Made by a program: the position numbers and the translations under genes. The notes under the pieces are model-generated. The model made no database searches. It was given only the letters and a program-made list of their open reading frames with translations, and was not told where the DNA came from. DNA of 29,942 nucleotides from a virus. Location: positions 1 through 29,942 of IMG/VR virus record IMGVR_UViG_3300035180_002547. One strand, written 5' to 3'. Positions 1 to 7,869 of this stretch are shown one piece after another (the first letter of the stretch is position 1; each line of letters begins with the position of its first letter).

Positions 1-1
1 T

Positions 2-343
2 TTAGAAAAACAAGCTAGAATATTAAAAGCTTTTCTTCCTAAAGATATTCCATTAGCTGGTGGAGCAGTAGATCCACAAAGAAAAGAGCTAAGCAAAGAA
101 AAACTATTAATGTTTTCTAGAAGTCTAGCGGCACAAAGATATGGATTAGATTCTTTAGATGTAATGGAGAAAGTGCTATTTTATCCGGATCTTAAACAAA
201 AAATAACTACTCTTGTCAATGCTATTGATAGAGGGCACTTACCCGTAGACGGCCCAGAGGTAATGAGTGCCACCAAAGAGATTATGGACTTTTTTAAACA
301 AAAAGAAACTAACTCAGAGCAATTTGATGAGGAAAAGGAATAA
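2..343 (+). CDS. Hypothetical phage protein, 5' end cut by window edge
   Basis: The frame is open from base 2 to the TAA at 341-343, so the gene begins left of the window; the ATG at 110 is probably internal, because the coding pattern continues upstream of it. About 113 residues are visible. They are helical and charged, with a motif GGAVDPQRKELSKEKL near the visible start and an acidic, Glu-rich end. I do not recognise a family. The next gene starts 3 bases after the stop, with the same orientation, which suggests one operon and a role in the same virion-assembly programme. The existence of the gene is well supported; its function is unknown. Confidence 0.75.
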   Translation, partial: LEKQARILKAFLPKDIPLAGGAVDPQRKELSKEKLLMFSRSLAAQRYGLDSLDVMEKVLFYPDLKQKITTLVNAIDRGHLPVDGPEVMSATKEIMDFFKQKETNSEQFDEEKE

Positions 344-346
344 GTT

Positions 347-1060
347 ATGAGAATAGCAGATATGTTACAAGCCATTGCTTCCTGGTTAGAGAGCCCAAAT
401 AATGAGGCTTTATTGCTTGCTGAATATCATGAAGATAGCATGAAGATAGTTGCAGAGAATTGCATTTTAGCTGCTGCACTTTTGAAAAATGCTGCCAGCC
501 AAGTTAGTGAGATGGAGCCACCTGAAGAATCTAAAATAACATCAGAATCTTTAGAAGAAATTGCTAATTTAGCAACAGCTCTTGATTCTTCAGGAGACTC
601 TCAACTCAAGAAACAAGCTTCAGTTCTTGATGAACTTCTTTTATCAATTGCAGCTCCCCCTAATGCATATGCTGAAAGAAAAGATTTACAAGATCAAAGA
701 CTAGTAGAACTAAAGAAAAAATATGAAGATCCTCGTAAAGAACTTTATGAAACCAATAAGATTGCAGATTCTGAAAAAGCAATTGATAAAAGTAATATGA
801 CTAAAACTTATAAAATTTTAGAAGCTCCTTTAAGTTCTAGATATTGTCCCGATCATCCTGGTGTACAAATTGCTCGTATTGGTGAGCACATGTGGCAATG
901 CGAATTAGATAAAAAAGCTTATAATTTTGAAACTGGTTTTGAACTTAATAATGGTGCAAAAGTTCCTGGTGGAGATGTTGCTCAACAAACACAAGGTTTA
1001 AATACTCCTTTTCACACTATTTTCGACACTCGTGAGGGCAGACTAGGTAATAATAAATGA
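347..1060 (+). CDS. Hypothetical protein with C-terminal zinc-ribbon-like segment
   Basis: A 237-residue protein. Residues 1-105 are helical and alanine/leucine-rich and include the recurring hairpin motif of this phage at 71-101 (IANLATALDSSGDSQLKKQA, then a LDELL end). Residues 110-160 are charged and likely coiled. Residues 166-200 hold a possible metal site with C167, H170, H181 and C185 (CPDH, then WQCELD), followed by a Gly-rich tail (KVPGGD). The start ATG lies 3 bases after the upstream stop; an AAGGAATAAG stretch that spans that stop could serve as ribosome binding site. The stop overlaps the next start in an ATGA arrangement, so the genes are probably translationally coupled. Function is unknown; a virion or assembly role is inferred only from context. 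Confidence 0.8.
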   Translation: MRIADMLQAIASWLESPNNEALLLAEYHEDSMKIVAENCILAAALLKNAASQVSEMEPPEESKITSESLEEIANLATALDSSGDSQLKKQASVLDELLLSIAAPPNAYAERKDLQDQRLVELKKKYEDPRKELYETNKIADSEKAIDKSNMTKTYKILEAPLSSRYCPDHPGVQIARIGEHMWQCELDKKAYNFETGFELNNGAKVPGGDVAQQTQGLNTPFHTIFDTREGRLGNNK

Positions 1061-1239
1061 GCGAAGTCATTACGAAAATTGAAGATGCAGTCGAAGATTG
1101 TAGAAAAAAGATTAATGAAATTGTATCTAAAATGGATCCAAATTCTGCCGCATATTTTCTTAAGTTATTCGAAGAGAAAATGAAGGAAATAAATGAGCAA
1201 ACAACCAACTTACAAAAAGATTCTGGATCATCCAGATAA
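1057..1239 (+). CDS. Small 60-aa protein, paralogous to the C-terminus of the next gene
   Basis: Starts in an ATGA overlap with the previous stop and overlaps the next gene by 47 bases. Residues 14-45 (core SKMDPNSAAYFLKLFEEKM) align with residues 191-222 of the next protein (core SKMDLETSMYFLEVFNEKM), so this looks like a duplicated helical module. The last 15 residues are polar and overlap the downstream start region, so they may be unconstrained. No catalytic motif is visible. The paralogy supports it being a real protein rather than a chance frame. Alternatively it could be a remnant of a duplicated gene. Function is unknown. Confidence 0.7.
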   Translation: MSEVITKIEDAVEDCRKKINEIVSKMDPNSAAYFLKLFEEKMKEINEQTTNLQKDSGSSR

Positions 1240-1957
1240 AGATGAGATAATTTCTAAATTAGTTATAGGAATACCTGCATCAGATATAAATGATTGGTTA
1301 AAAAACAAATATAAAAATGTAAGTGAAGCAAAGTTTGTTTTATCCGAAAAGAATATTAAATCATTTCAAAATACTTATTTAGATTTTTACAATGATATGC
1401 TGCAAGATTTATCTAAAGTAAAAGGTGCATTAGCAACTAATACTCAAGATCAATTACAATTAGCCGTCAAAGGCAATGCATATTATAAAGATGCATTATT
1501 AAAAGTTGCTAATAATGAATTAGACATAGATACTATTATGGCACGTTTGGCCATCAATATTGAATCTCGTGTGTCCCAAATTTATGATATTGTACAAGAT
1601 AATCCGCTTGATATAAATACTAAAATAGAGCGTGTTTTAATTGAATATGTTGATGCTTTAGGTGGTTTATTAGATAAATATCATAAATGGAAAGAAAGTA
1701 GAATGCCTGATCAAATTGTGCAACATAACGTGACTTTACAAGTAGTAGATCAGCATATTTCGGTATTTCATGATGTAATTAAGGAAGTTTTATCTAAAAT
1801 GGATTTAGAGACATCTATGTACTTTTTAGAAGTGTTTAATGAAAAAATGTCTAAACTCAAGGCACCAACAGCAGACGCTGGTCCATCCCAAGAAATGAAA
1901 CTTGCTGAAGCAAAATTACTTAATGAAACCATAAACCAAAAAATAAATCAAACATGA
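1193..1957 (+). CDS. HTH-like and coiled-coil protein; candidate small terminase subunit
   Basis: A 254-residue protein whose ATG at 1193 is preceded by AAGGAAATAA, a good ribosome binding site; it lies inside the end of the 60-aa gene. Residues 10-60 (HPDKDEIISKLVIGIPASDI, then NDWLKNKY) look like a helix-turn-helix of the kind seen at the N-terminus of many phage small terminase or DNA-binding proteins. A long helical region follows (60-170). Residues 191-222 repeat the module of the 60-aa gene. A small terminase subunit would recognise the packaging site and load the large subunit. This identification is inference from the N-terminal pattern and the location upstream of terL, and could be wrong. 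The stop overlaps the next start (ATGA). Confidence 0.75.
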   Translation: MSKQPTYKKILDHPDKDEIISKLVIGIPASDINDWLKNKYKNVSEAKFVLSEKNIKSFQNTYLDFYNDMLQDLSKVKGALATNTQDQLQLAVKGNAYYKDALLKVANNELDIDTIMARLAINIESRVSQIYDIVQDNPLDINTKIERVLIEYVDALGGLLDKYHKWKESRMPDQIVQHNVTLQVVDQHISVFHDVIKEVLSKMDLETSMYFLEVFNEKMSKLKAPTADAGPSQEMKLAEAKLLNETINQKINQT

Positions 1958-3858
1958 GTCGTCACCCTTCACATTCACTACATACTGTTTCAAGCCAATC
2001 TGAAAAGAAGGAGCCATTGGCACCTTATTCTGATGAAGAATTAGAAATACCAGATGATATGAAAGAAAAAGTAGAAAGAATGATGAAGATTTTGGATGAG
2101 TACGGAATTGATTATGATAAATTCGATTCATCTAAAATTCCTCGTTTAGATTTTAGTAAACGACAAGCATATCCTAATAATGATTCGTATATGCACATTC
2201 CAGGACAACATAACACTCAAAAATGGTTACAAGCTATTGCAGATATTTATCGCAAGGAAAAATCTGGAGAAAATAGAGTTTCTGCCATTCGTCACATTAC
2301 TTCTGGTTGGAATATTATGGAGACTTTTGATTTTTTAAATTGGATAAAGTTTCATGAGGCAGGAGATCATATGAAGTATAAGTTTGCACAACTATGGTAT
2401 GAAAATGACGCTTTAGGTCCTGGTTATTTTCTTCAAGTAAAAAAAGATCCAACACCAACTCAGGAACCGAATGTTTCTGGTAAAGATATTGATTTTGCAA
2501 AACAAGATGCAAATGATAATGCTGAAAAGCGCGAAAGAATTGAAAAGCAAAGAAATAAAATTATTGGAAGACTAGATTCCGCAGAAAAATTACTTCGTTC
2601 CACCGATGGTCATTTATTTGCTGGAAAAGAATTTGAAGCTCTATTAGAGTCTATTTATCAACTTAAAAAGAAAATTCAAATGATAAATAAGATTAGCTCA
2701 TCAACTAGATTATATGAAGATATGATTATTCGTGAAGCTAATGTATTAACCAAACAAGGTTTTACTAAAGCTGCTAGTGTATTACATTCAGTTGCTCAAA
2801 CTCCAGCAGCAAGTGGAGAACAAGCTCAAGGTAAAGAAGGTGGAAAAGATGCTTTAGAATCATCTCCACCAGCAGATCCAAGTGGTGCAGGTAATCCTGG
2901 CGCCCCCGGAGGTTTGCCTTCTGTTGGCCCTGGCATGCCTCAAGGCGCCCCATCATCAGCAGCTCCATCTGGCGTGGCTAACGAAATGTCTCCGGCTCCA
3001 AAAGGAATAAGTGATTTTATTTCAGGTTTAGAAAAAGCTAATTTTTCACCCACTGATAAACAAGCAGTTCATGATGGATTAGAAGTAGAAGACGATTCTT
3101 TTGAAGTGAATGATGTAGAAGATGAATTATTGGTAACTGAAGCTCAAGTAGTATCACCAGCCCCATCCCCACCACAAGAGTCAATTACTACGACACCCGC
3201 TCCAGCCAAATTAGATCCATCTCCTGTTGCTGCTCCAACACCAAAAACAAATAAGCCATTAAACGAAAGATCTACAAAAAATCCAGTTGATGGAGACCCA
3301 TTAGAAGTTACTGAAGATGATATCAAATCTAATGAAAAGCCAATAAGTGCAGATACTGCGGGATTTGACAGCCAAATAGATAATGCATTTAAAAATGTAA
3401 CCATCAGTGATGTTGTTGCTAAATTAGAAAAAATTTCAAAATACTATAAAACTAGAGAGCATCCAAGAGAACTAAGTATCGTAGATATGATGTTAGATAG
3501 TTTAGGGCTAGCCTCTTTATTCCCATCCTTATCAGAAGCTTTAAATAAATCTTTGGAAGCAAATAACTATATTTCTACTCGTGTAGATGATATTTTATCT
3601 AAACTACGTGGAGCTGTAGCTACTCAAGAAAAGAATCCAAAACCTGAAAATGATAAACCAGAAGTTGCAGGAATAAAAAATAAACTTCAAGAAGACCAAG
3701 ATAAAGAAATTAAACGTAAGCAAATGAGAAAAGAACAAGAGGCTTCCGAGTTAGATAACAAAGAAAAAGAAACTCCAGAAGTAGAGATTGAAGAAGACTT
3801 AGCTCCACCTCCAGCAACTCCCGCTACTAAAGCTCAACCACAACGCCCACCAGCATAA
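1954..3858 (+). CDS. Large proline/alanine-rich virion-like protein, function unknown
   Basis: A 634-residue protein starting in an ATGA overlap with the previous gene. Residues 30-170 look globular and are rich in Trp, Tyr and His; 190-285 are coiled-coil-like and include one copy of the recurring hairpin motif at 260-281 (REANVLTKQGFTKAASVLHS). Residues 285-350 are a Gly/Pro/Ala/Ser linker; a second Pro/Thr-rich linker lies around 395-430; a helical segment follows around 480-560; and the last 60 residues are highly charged, ending in a Pro/Ala tail. This beads-on-linkers organisation is typical of large phage virion or internal proteins, but no known family is recognised. Its gene is co-oriented and close-packed with its neighbours. 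A structural role is inferred. Confidence 0.85.
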   Translation: MSRHPSHSLHTVSSQSEKKEPLAPYSDEELEIPDDMKEKVERMMKILDEYGIDYDKFDSSKIPRLDFSKRQAYPNNDSYMHIPGQHNTQKWLQAIADIYRKEKSGENRVSAIRHITSGWNIMETFDFLNWIKFHEAGDHMKYKFAQLWYENDALGPGYFLQVKKDPTPTQEPNVSGKDIDFAKQDANDNAEKRERIEKQRNKIIGRLDSAEKLLRSTDGHLFAGKEFEALLESIYQLKKKIQMINKISSSTRLYEDMIIREANVLTKQGFTKAASVLHSVAQTPAASGEQAQGKEGGKDALESSPPADPSGAGNPGAPGGLPSVGPGMPQGAPSSAAPSGVANEMSPAPKGISDFISGLEKANFSPTDKQAVHDGLEVEDDSFEVNDVEDELLVTEAQVVSPAPSPPQESITTTPAPAKLDPSPVAAPTPKTNKPLNERSTKNPVDGDPLEVTEDDIKSNEKPISADTAGFDSQIDNAFKNVTISDVVAKLEKISKYYKTREHPRELSIVDMMLDSLGLASLFPSLSEALNKSLEANNYISTRVDDILSKLRGAVATQEKNPKPENDKPEVAGIKNKLQEDQDKEIKRKQMRKEQEASELDNKEKETPEVEIEEDLAPPPATPATKAQPQRPPA

Positions 3859-3866
3859 GCGAATGA

Positions 3867-5558
3867 ATGAAATTACGAGAACTACTTCAACAAATGGCGG
3901 AAATTCAAAAAAAGATAGGCTCATCTGAAGCCTATATTTGTGGTGGCACGCCCAGAGATCGATATTTAAAACATCTAGAAAATATTTCAGATCTCGATAT
4001 TACAACTGGTGATAAAACAGTTGGATTTTTATCTCAAGAATTGGGATCAGAATTATCTAAAAAATATAATGTAACTCGTCGTTCTCACGATGATGGACAT
4101 AGTTCTATTTATATTGGAAGTTTTAAAATGGATTTTTCTTCGAATTATAATGTTCCAAATATTATCAATATTCTTAAAACTAAAGCAATCACAAACCCTA
4201 CTGAAATGCAAAAAGAAATGTTTAGTAGAGATTTTACATGCAATGCATTATTGTTATCTTTAGATCTTAAAAACTTAATTGATCCAACTCATTATGGTTT
4301 CAATGATATTAAAGATAAAATGATTAGAACTTGTTTAGATCCACAAATTACTTTGACTTCTAATAAGAATAGAGTTATTAGAGCAATATATTTGGCATCT
4401 AAATTAGATTTTAATATTGACCCATCTATTATTGAGTTCGTTGGCAAAAACCCTCAAACGGTTAAGATTGCTAGTGATAAAGTATTATCAGAAAAATTAA
4501 ATGAAGCTTTTAATAGAGATGCTGATAAAGCTTCTTATTATATATCTAAAATGAATTTATGGAATCAAATTCCAATTACAGAAGTTGTTCAACCTTATTA
4601 TATGAAAGCGCAAAATGGTATGGTAAATAAAAAGGCTTATTTCCAGGGAGGAGGCGGGGTAAACGAACCAACTCCAAAAGAAAAAAAGTATAAATCGGAT
4701 CCAGCTATCGTTAATCAAGTCCGCTTTAAAGAGCCATTTTATCACAACTACGATATTTATGAAATTCCAGGATTCGAACACATTGGTCCAGGTGCCGGAT
4801 GGCACTCTCTACAAAATTATAAAAGCATTTCTGATTTTCTAGCCGCTCGCCGTGAACGTATGAAAAGTAAATATCGGGCCGATGACTCTTGGATTTTGGA
4901 TAGCGGAAAAAAAACCAAAGAAAATCCTGGAATAAAAGCCAGAGCAAATTTATTGTCCCAAATAATAAAAACTGCTAGAATGCCTGGTGGTTTGTTTCAC
5001 AAATTACATCAAAGATTTAAGGATCAAAACTGCGTTGACGAAAATGACGGACCAAATTTTGATTATGGTAAGGAATTTTATGCAAACATGGACAAATATA
5101 AAAGTGTAAAAGATTTTGAAGAGCACGCTGATAAAGGGCCGGTAGCTTTCTTTGCTGATGATAATGCTATAGATTTTCCAATAGATGAATATATTGATCC
5201 AGATATTTCTGCTACAGAACCAACTAATGTAGATGGTGGAAATCCAGCAGGAGAAGGTAATTTAATAGGAGGGTATTTAGATGAATATCTTCCAGAAAAT
5301 GATTTTGAAGGCAAAATGCCTACTAGCCTAGATTTTGGTCGAGATTATATAGAGGGAAATAGTGATGAAAAATCATCTCCAGTAGACTTAAAATCCATTG
5401 AAAATCTATTAAATAAGTACTTGTCTCATGGTTTATATGGGTTACCTGATGGTGTAGATTTGCCAGATGAAGATTTAGAAGAATCCAAAGATTTAAACTC
5501 AGATTATGGAACTAGAGGTCCAGATAGTTTAATTTATGAAGACAAATGGAATATCTAA
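3867..5558 (+). CDS. Class II CCA-adding/poly(A)-polymerase-like nucleotidyltransferase fused to a structural-looking tail
   Basis: A 563-residue protein. Residues 22-200 carry the class II nucleotidyltransferase signature: glycine turn and RD motif (YICGGTPRDRYL, 23-34), metal-binding pair D42 and D44 (ISDLDITT), a likely third carboxylate D89 (KMDF), the RDFTCNAL motif (121-128), DPTHYGFNDIKDK (139-151) and a basic RVIRAIYLASKL helix (169-180). In this family these residues add nucleotides to RNA 3' ends, as in tRNA CCA repair or polyadenylation; all appear intact. The usual RNA-binding C-terminal region is not obvious. Instead, residues 257-270 (AYFQGGGGVNEPTP) match a segment present twice in the protease/scaffold protein at 18261-21866, and residues 370-563 are acidic and low in complexity. 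An upstream ATG at 3863 is out of frame. Enzyme family is confident; role is unknown. Confidence 0.85.
   Translation: MKLRELLQQMAEIQKKIGSSEAYICGGTPRDRYLKHLENISDLDITTGDKTVGFLSQELGSELSKKYNVTRRSHDDGHSSIYIGSFKMDFSSNYNVPNIINILKTKAITNPTEMQKEMFSRDFTCNALLLSLDLKNLIDPTHYGFNDIKDKMIRTCLDPQITLTSNKNRVIRAIYLASKLDFNIDPSIIEFVGKNPQTVKIASDKVLSEKLNEAFNRDADKASYYISKMNLWNQIPITEVVQPYYMKAQNGMVNKKAYFQGGGGVNEPTPKEKKYKSDPAIVNQVRFKEPFYHNYDIYEIPGFEHIGPGAGWHSLQNYKSISDFLAARRERMKSKYRADDSWILDSGKKTKENPGIKARANLLSQIIKTARMPGGLFHKLHQRFKDQNCVDENDGPNFDYGKEFYANMDKYKSVKDFEEHADKGPVAFFADDNAIDFPIDEYIDPDISATEPTNVDGGNPAGEGNLIGGYLDEYLPENDFEGKMPTSLDFGRDYIEGNSDEKSSPVDLKSIENLLNKYLSHGLYGLPDGVDLPDEDLEESKDLNSDYGTRGPDSLIYEDKWNI
4635..4676 (+). repeat. 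Shared YFQGGGGVNEPTP segment (copy in nucleotidyltransferase fusion)
   Basis: Codes for AYFQGGGGVNEPTP, residues 257-270 of the nucleotidyltransferase fusion, followed by a lysine-rich KYKSDP stretch. Two related copies lie in the protein encoded at 18261-21866. The DNA here uses different codons from those copies (GGA GGA GGC GGG against GGT runs), so the similarity is held at protein level rather than by recent copying. Confidence 0.8.
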
Positions 5559-5607
5559 AACAGCGGATATTATTACATATATGCATACACACTCCAGAGG
5601 TACCTAA

Positions 5608-6552
5608 ATGTCATTACAGTCAACAGCACAAGAATTAATAGTTGTCGATCCTGCTATGGGTCTTTCAATGGATGACCCTGGTATGTCATTAGTTCCACTT
5701 GAAGTAGAAGATGTGCATTCTGATCATCCTGCTGTTATGGAACCAATCGCACATAATCACGAAGAATCTCCGTTAATGGAAGTTCACGATCATCCTGAAG
5801 AATTAGAAATTCATATGGATCTTCCAGGAGCCCCACCAGGAACACAAGATCCAGAACCAGTTCTCGAAGTTTCAGAACCTGAAGAAGATAAATCAAAAGC
5901 TATGGATGAAGATCCTGCTAAAACCAAGTCTAATGAAAAATGGGATTGGTCTAAGCGTGGTCCAAAAGGATTTATCGCTTGGGTTAAAGAACGTTGTGAT
6001 GATGTTCCAAAACATTCTGGTTATGATACTGCCGGTCTAGAAAGAGCCGTTGCTTATCTTGAAAGATTAGATAATGAAGTTTCCAAAGCAATGAGATTAG
6101 ATTTAGATGGCGAATTAGATGCTAATCAAATTGAAAAAGTCAGAGCTATTATCGATAATGGTATTGAAAGATTAAATGATCGTTTAGATAAAGTAAAAAC
6201 TAGTAAGAAAAAGACGCGTAAAAAGAAGTCAGAAGTTATTCACGAAGGTCTTGTGAAAGAGGCTCAAAAAATTACTGGAGTACAAGGTGTATTCGTAACT
6301 GTGCCATTATTGATTTCTAGAATTGCAAGAGTTTGTATTAATGGTATGGTGTCTGCTGGTCATGATATCGAAGATTTATATGCAAGACAAGTAAAATATT
6401 ACAAACTTAGTACTCGTGAGCAAGCAGAAGTTCAACAACTTTTGTCCGATATGGGTTATGCTGTTCGTCAAGATAGAGGCTTTATGCCAGATGAAGATTT
6501 TGATGTTTCTAGCAGTGACAACATGGATTGGGCTGCAAACTACAAAGGATAA
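5608..6552 (+). CDS. Hypothetical protein with acidic/His-rich N-terminus
   Basis: A 314-residue protein with AGAGGT a few bases before its ATG. Residues 1-100 are low in complexity and rich in Glu, Asp, Pro and His (for example HNHEESPLMEVHDHPEELEI), probably disordered. Residues 108-190 begin with a Trp-rich motif (KWDWSKRGPKGFIAWVKERC) and continue as helices. Around 200-212 is a basic cluster (KTSKKKTRKKK) that could bind nucleic acid. Residues 215-300 look like a compact helical domain. A 49-bp gap precedes it, so a new transcript could start here, but no clear promoter is seen. The two following genes lead into terL, so a packaging or assembly role is possible. No family is recognised. 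Confidence 0.85.
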   Translation: MSLQSTAQELIVVDPAMGLSMDDPGMSLVPLEVEDVHSDHPAVMEPIAHNHEESPLMEVHDHPEELEIHMDLPGAPPGTQDPEPVLEVSEPEEDKSKAMDEDPAKTKSNEKWDWSKRGPKGFIAWVKERCDDVPKHSGYDTAGLERAVAYLERLDNEVSKAMRLDLDGELDANQIEKVRAIIDNGIERLNDRLDKVKTSKKKTRKKKSEVIHEGLVKEAQKITGVQGVFVTVPLLISRIARVCINGMVSAGHDIEDLYARQVKYYKLSTREQAEVQQLLSDMGYAVRQDRGFMPDEDFDVSSSDNMDWAANYKG

Positions 6553-6554
6553 TC

Positions 6555-7205
6555 ATGTCTCGATACGTTAGACACTCAGCTATTATTTCTAGACAATCTG
6601 ATGAATCAATTGGTGATGATCATTGGTTAAAACAATTCCAAAAAAGTTTGCAAAAGGGAGCTGTACAACCAAGACAGCAAGAATCTTTGTTCGACCAAAT
6701 TAATTCTATCATGAACGGAAGTGCAACTTCTAAATATCCATCAGTTGAAGCTGCTGTTCAAGATATGAAGGAAAGAAGTGGCTTAACAGCTTATCTTAAT
6801 AAGGTTAAAGTTTCTCAAGAAGAAGCCTCTACTACTAAGACAGCCAGTGATAATCAAGAAGCAATTGATAAAAAAGTTGATATGACACCAATTGTAGTTA
6901 AGAAACATCCACCAGTCTTAAAAACATTAGAGAGATATATTAAAGATACTAATGGTAACTTACCAATCTCTGCTATAGTAGATAAAATTCGTTCTATTCA
7001 TCAAAATGATTGCTCTGATGCAAAAGATTGGGAAGATGATAAATTACTGATTATGATTAGTAAACTTAATCTAGTTGCTAAGAAAAATAATCCCGGTACA
7101 TTTCAAGATTATAACAATTTAGGCGCCAGAGATAGTGAATCTAATTCAGAAGTAGATCCTTCTAATACTGATGCATTTTTTGCTTTAGCTCCAGCTAAAA
7201 TTTGA
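6555..7205 (+). CDS. Hypothetical protein upstream of terminase
   Basis: The start is placed at 6555 (MSRYVRHSAIISRQSDESIG) rather than an in-frame ATG at 6528 because AAGGATAATC precedes 6555 at good spacing and the earlier start would lie inside the previous gene. The 216-residue product has a basic, Gln-rich N-terminus (MSRYVRHSAII), a central segment with SKYPSVEAAVQDMKERSGL, a Ser/Thr/Lys linker, and a helical C-terminal domain ending DPSNTDAFFALAPAKI. Its last 97 bases overlap the minus-strand endonuclease gene in antisense. Position directly before terL suggests a packaging or head-assembly role, but no known family is recognised. Confidence 0.85.
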   Translation: MSRYVRHSAIISRQSDESIGDDHWLKQFQKSLQKGAVQPRQQESLFDQINSIMNGSATSKYPSVEAAVQDMKERSGLTAYLNKVKVSQEEASTTKTASDNQEAIDKKVDMTPIVVKKHPPVLKTLERYIKDTNGNLPISAIVDKIRSIHQNDCSDAKDWEDDKLLIMISKLNLVAKKNNPGTFQDYNNLGARDSESNSEVDPSNTDAFFALAPAKI

Positions 7206-7843
7206 GCTTCTGTTTCAGCAATAAGTTCTTTTTTACAAAAATTGCTGCAATTATAACACATGATTTTTAATCCTAAGTTGTCTGGAAAATCATTTTTAAT
7301 AATCCAGCGATACAAGTGAATACCAGTATTTGATTTTTTATTTTCTATAGTTAATCTTTCAATCTTATCTTCACCGCACTCAACACATTGATTGCCATAG
7401 GCTTCTATCACTCTTTTTTTATCACGTAGAGCATATTTATCTTTATAAGTAATATTTTTGCTGCATTTACAATTGTAACATAATATTTGATAACCATCTT
7501 TTTGAATAGGATTGTTGTATAACCAATTATATATTTTATTAGATGTTTGTTTTACATCATTATTTTTACAATCAATTATTAGTTTATAATAATTATCTTC
7601 TCCACAAAATATACATGCATCTCCATAGGAATGAATAATCGCACTTTGCCTACTACGATATCGTGCCATTTGTTTTTTACTGTAATCTGAATTTTTACGA
7701 TATCGTTTTTTATCTTGCTTTTTACGACATATTTTACAAATGTAATGCTTTACTTTTTTGTCATATTTATTCCAATTATAGCTGGATAAATACTCTTTAC
7801 ATTTAAGACAATTTTTTAGACTAAGTTTTTTCTGTGAAGTCAC
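7109..7843 (-). CDS. Probable homing endonuclease with two degenerate HNH/zinc-ribbon repeats
   Basis: The only minus-strand gene in the window: 244 residues, apparently starting at a GTG (7841-7843), since an in-frame stop lies a few codons upstream and the first ATG comes only at residue 60. Residues 12-39 form a zinc ribbon (CLKC ... CKIC). Two tandem domains follow: C77/C80 with C122/C125, and C153/C156 with C196/C199. Each has the YG-x-x-C-x-x-CGE start and LCYNC or MCYNC end typical of a phage HNH nuclease group. In both, the usual LTIDH catalytic segment is altered (LIIDC at 88-92, LTIEN at 164-168), so activity may be reduced or lost. The last ~33 residues are antisense to the neighbouring gene. 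It lies beside the intein-bearing terL, as free-standing homing endonucleases often do. Confidence 0.75.
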   Translation of the reverse strand: MTSQKKLSLKNCLKCKEYLSSYNWNKYDKKVKHYICKICRKKQDKKRYRKNSDYSKKQMARYRSRQSAIIHSYGDACIFCGEDNYYKLIIDCKNNDVKQTSNKIYNWLYNNPIQKDGYQILCYNCKCSKNITYKDKYALRDKKRVIEAYGNQCVECGEDKIERLTIENKKSNTGIHLYRWIIKNDFPDNLGLKIMCYNCSNFCKKELIAETEAQILAGAKAKNASVLEGSTSELDSLSLAPKLL

Positions 7844-7869
7844 AGTAGTATATATATCTTCATTTCAAT

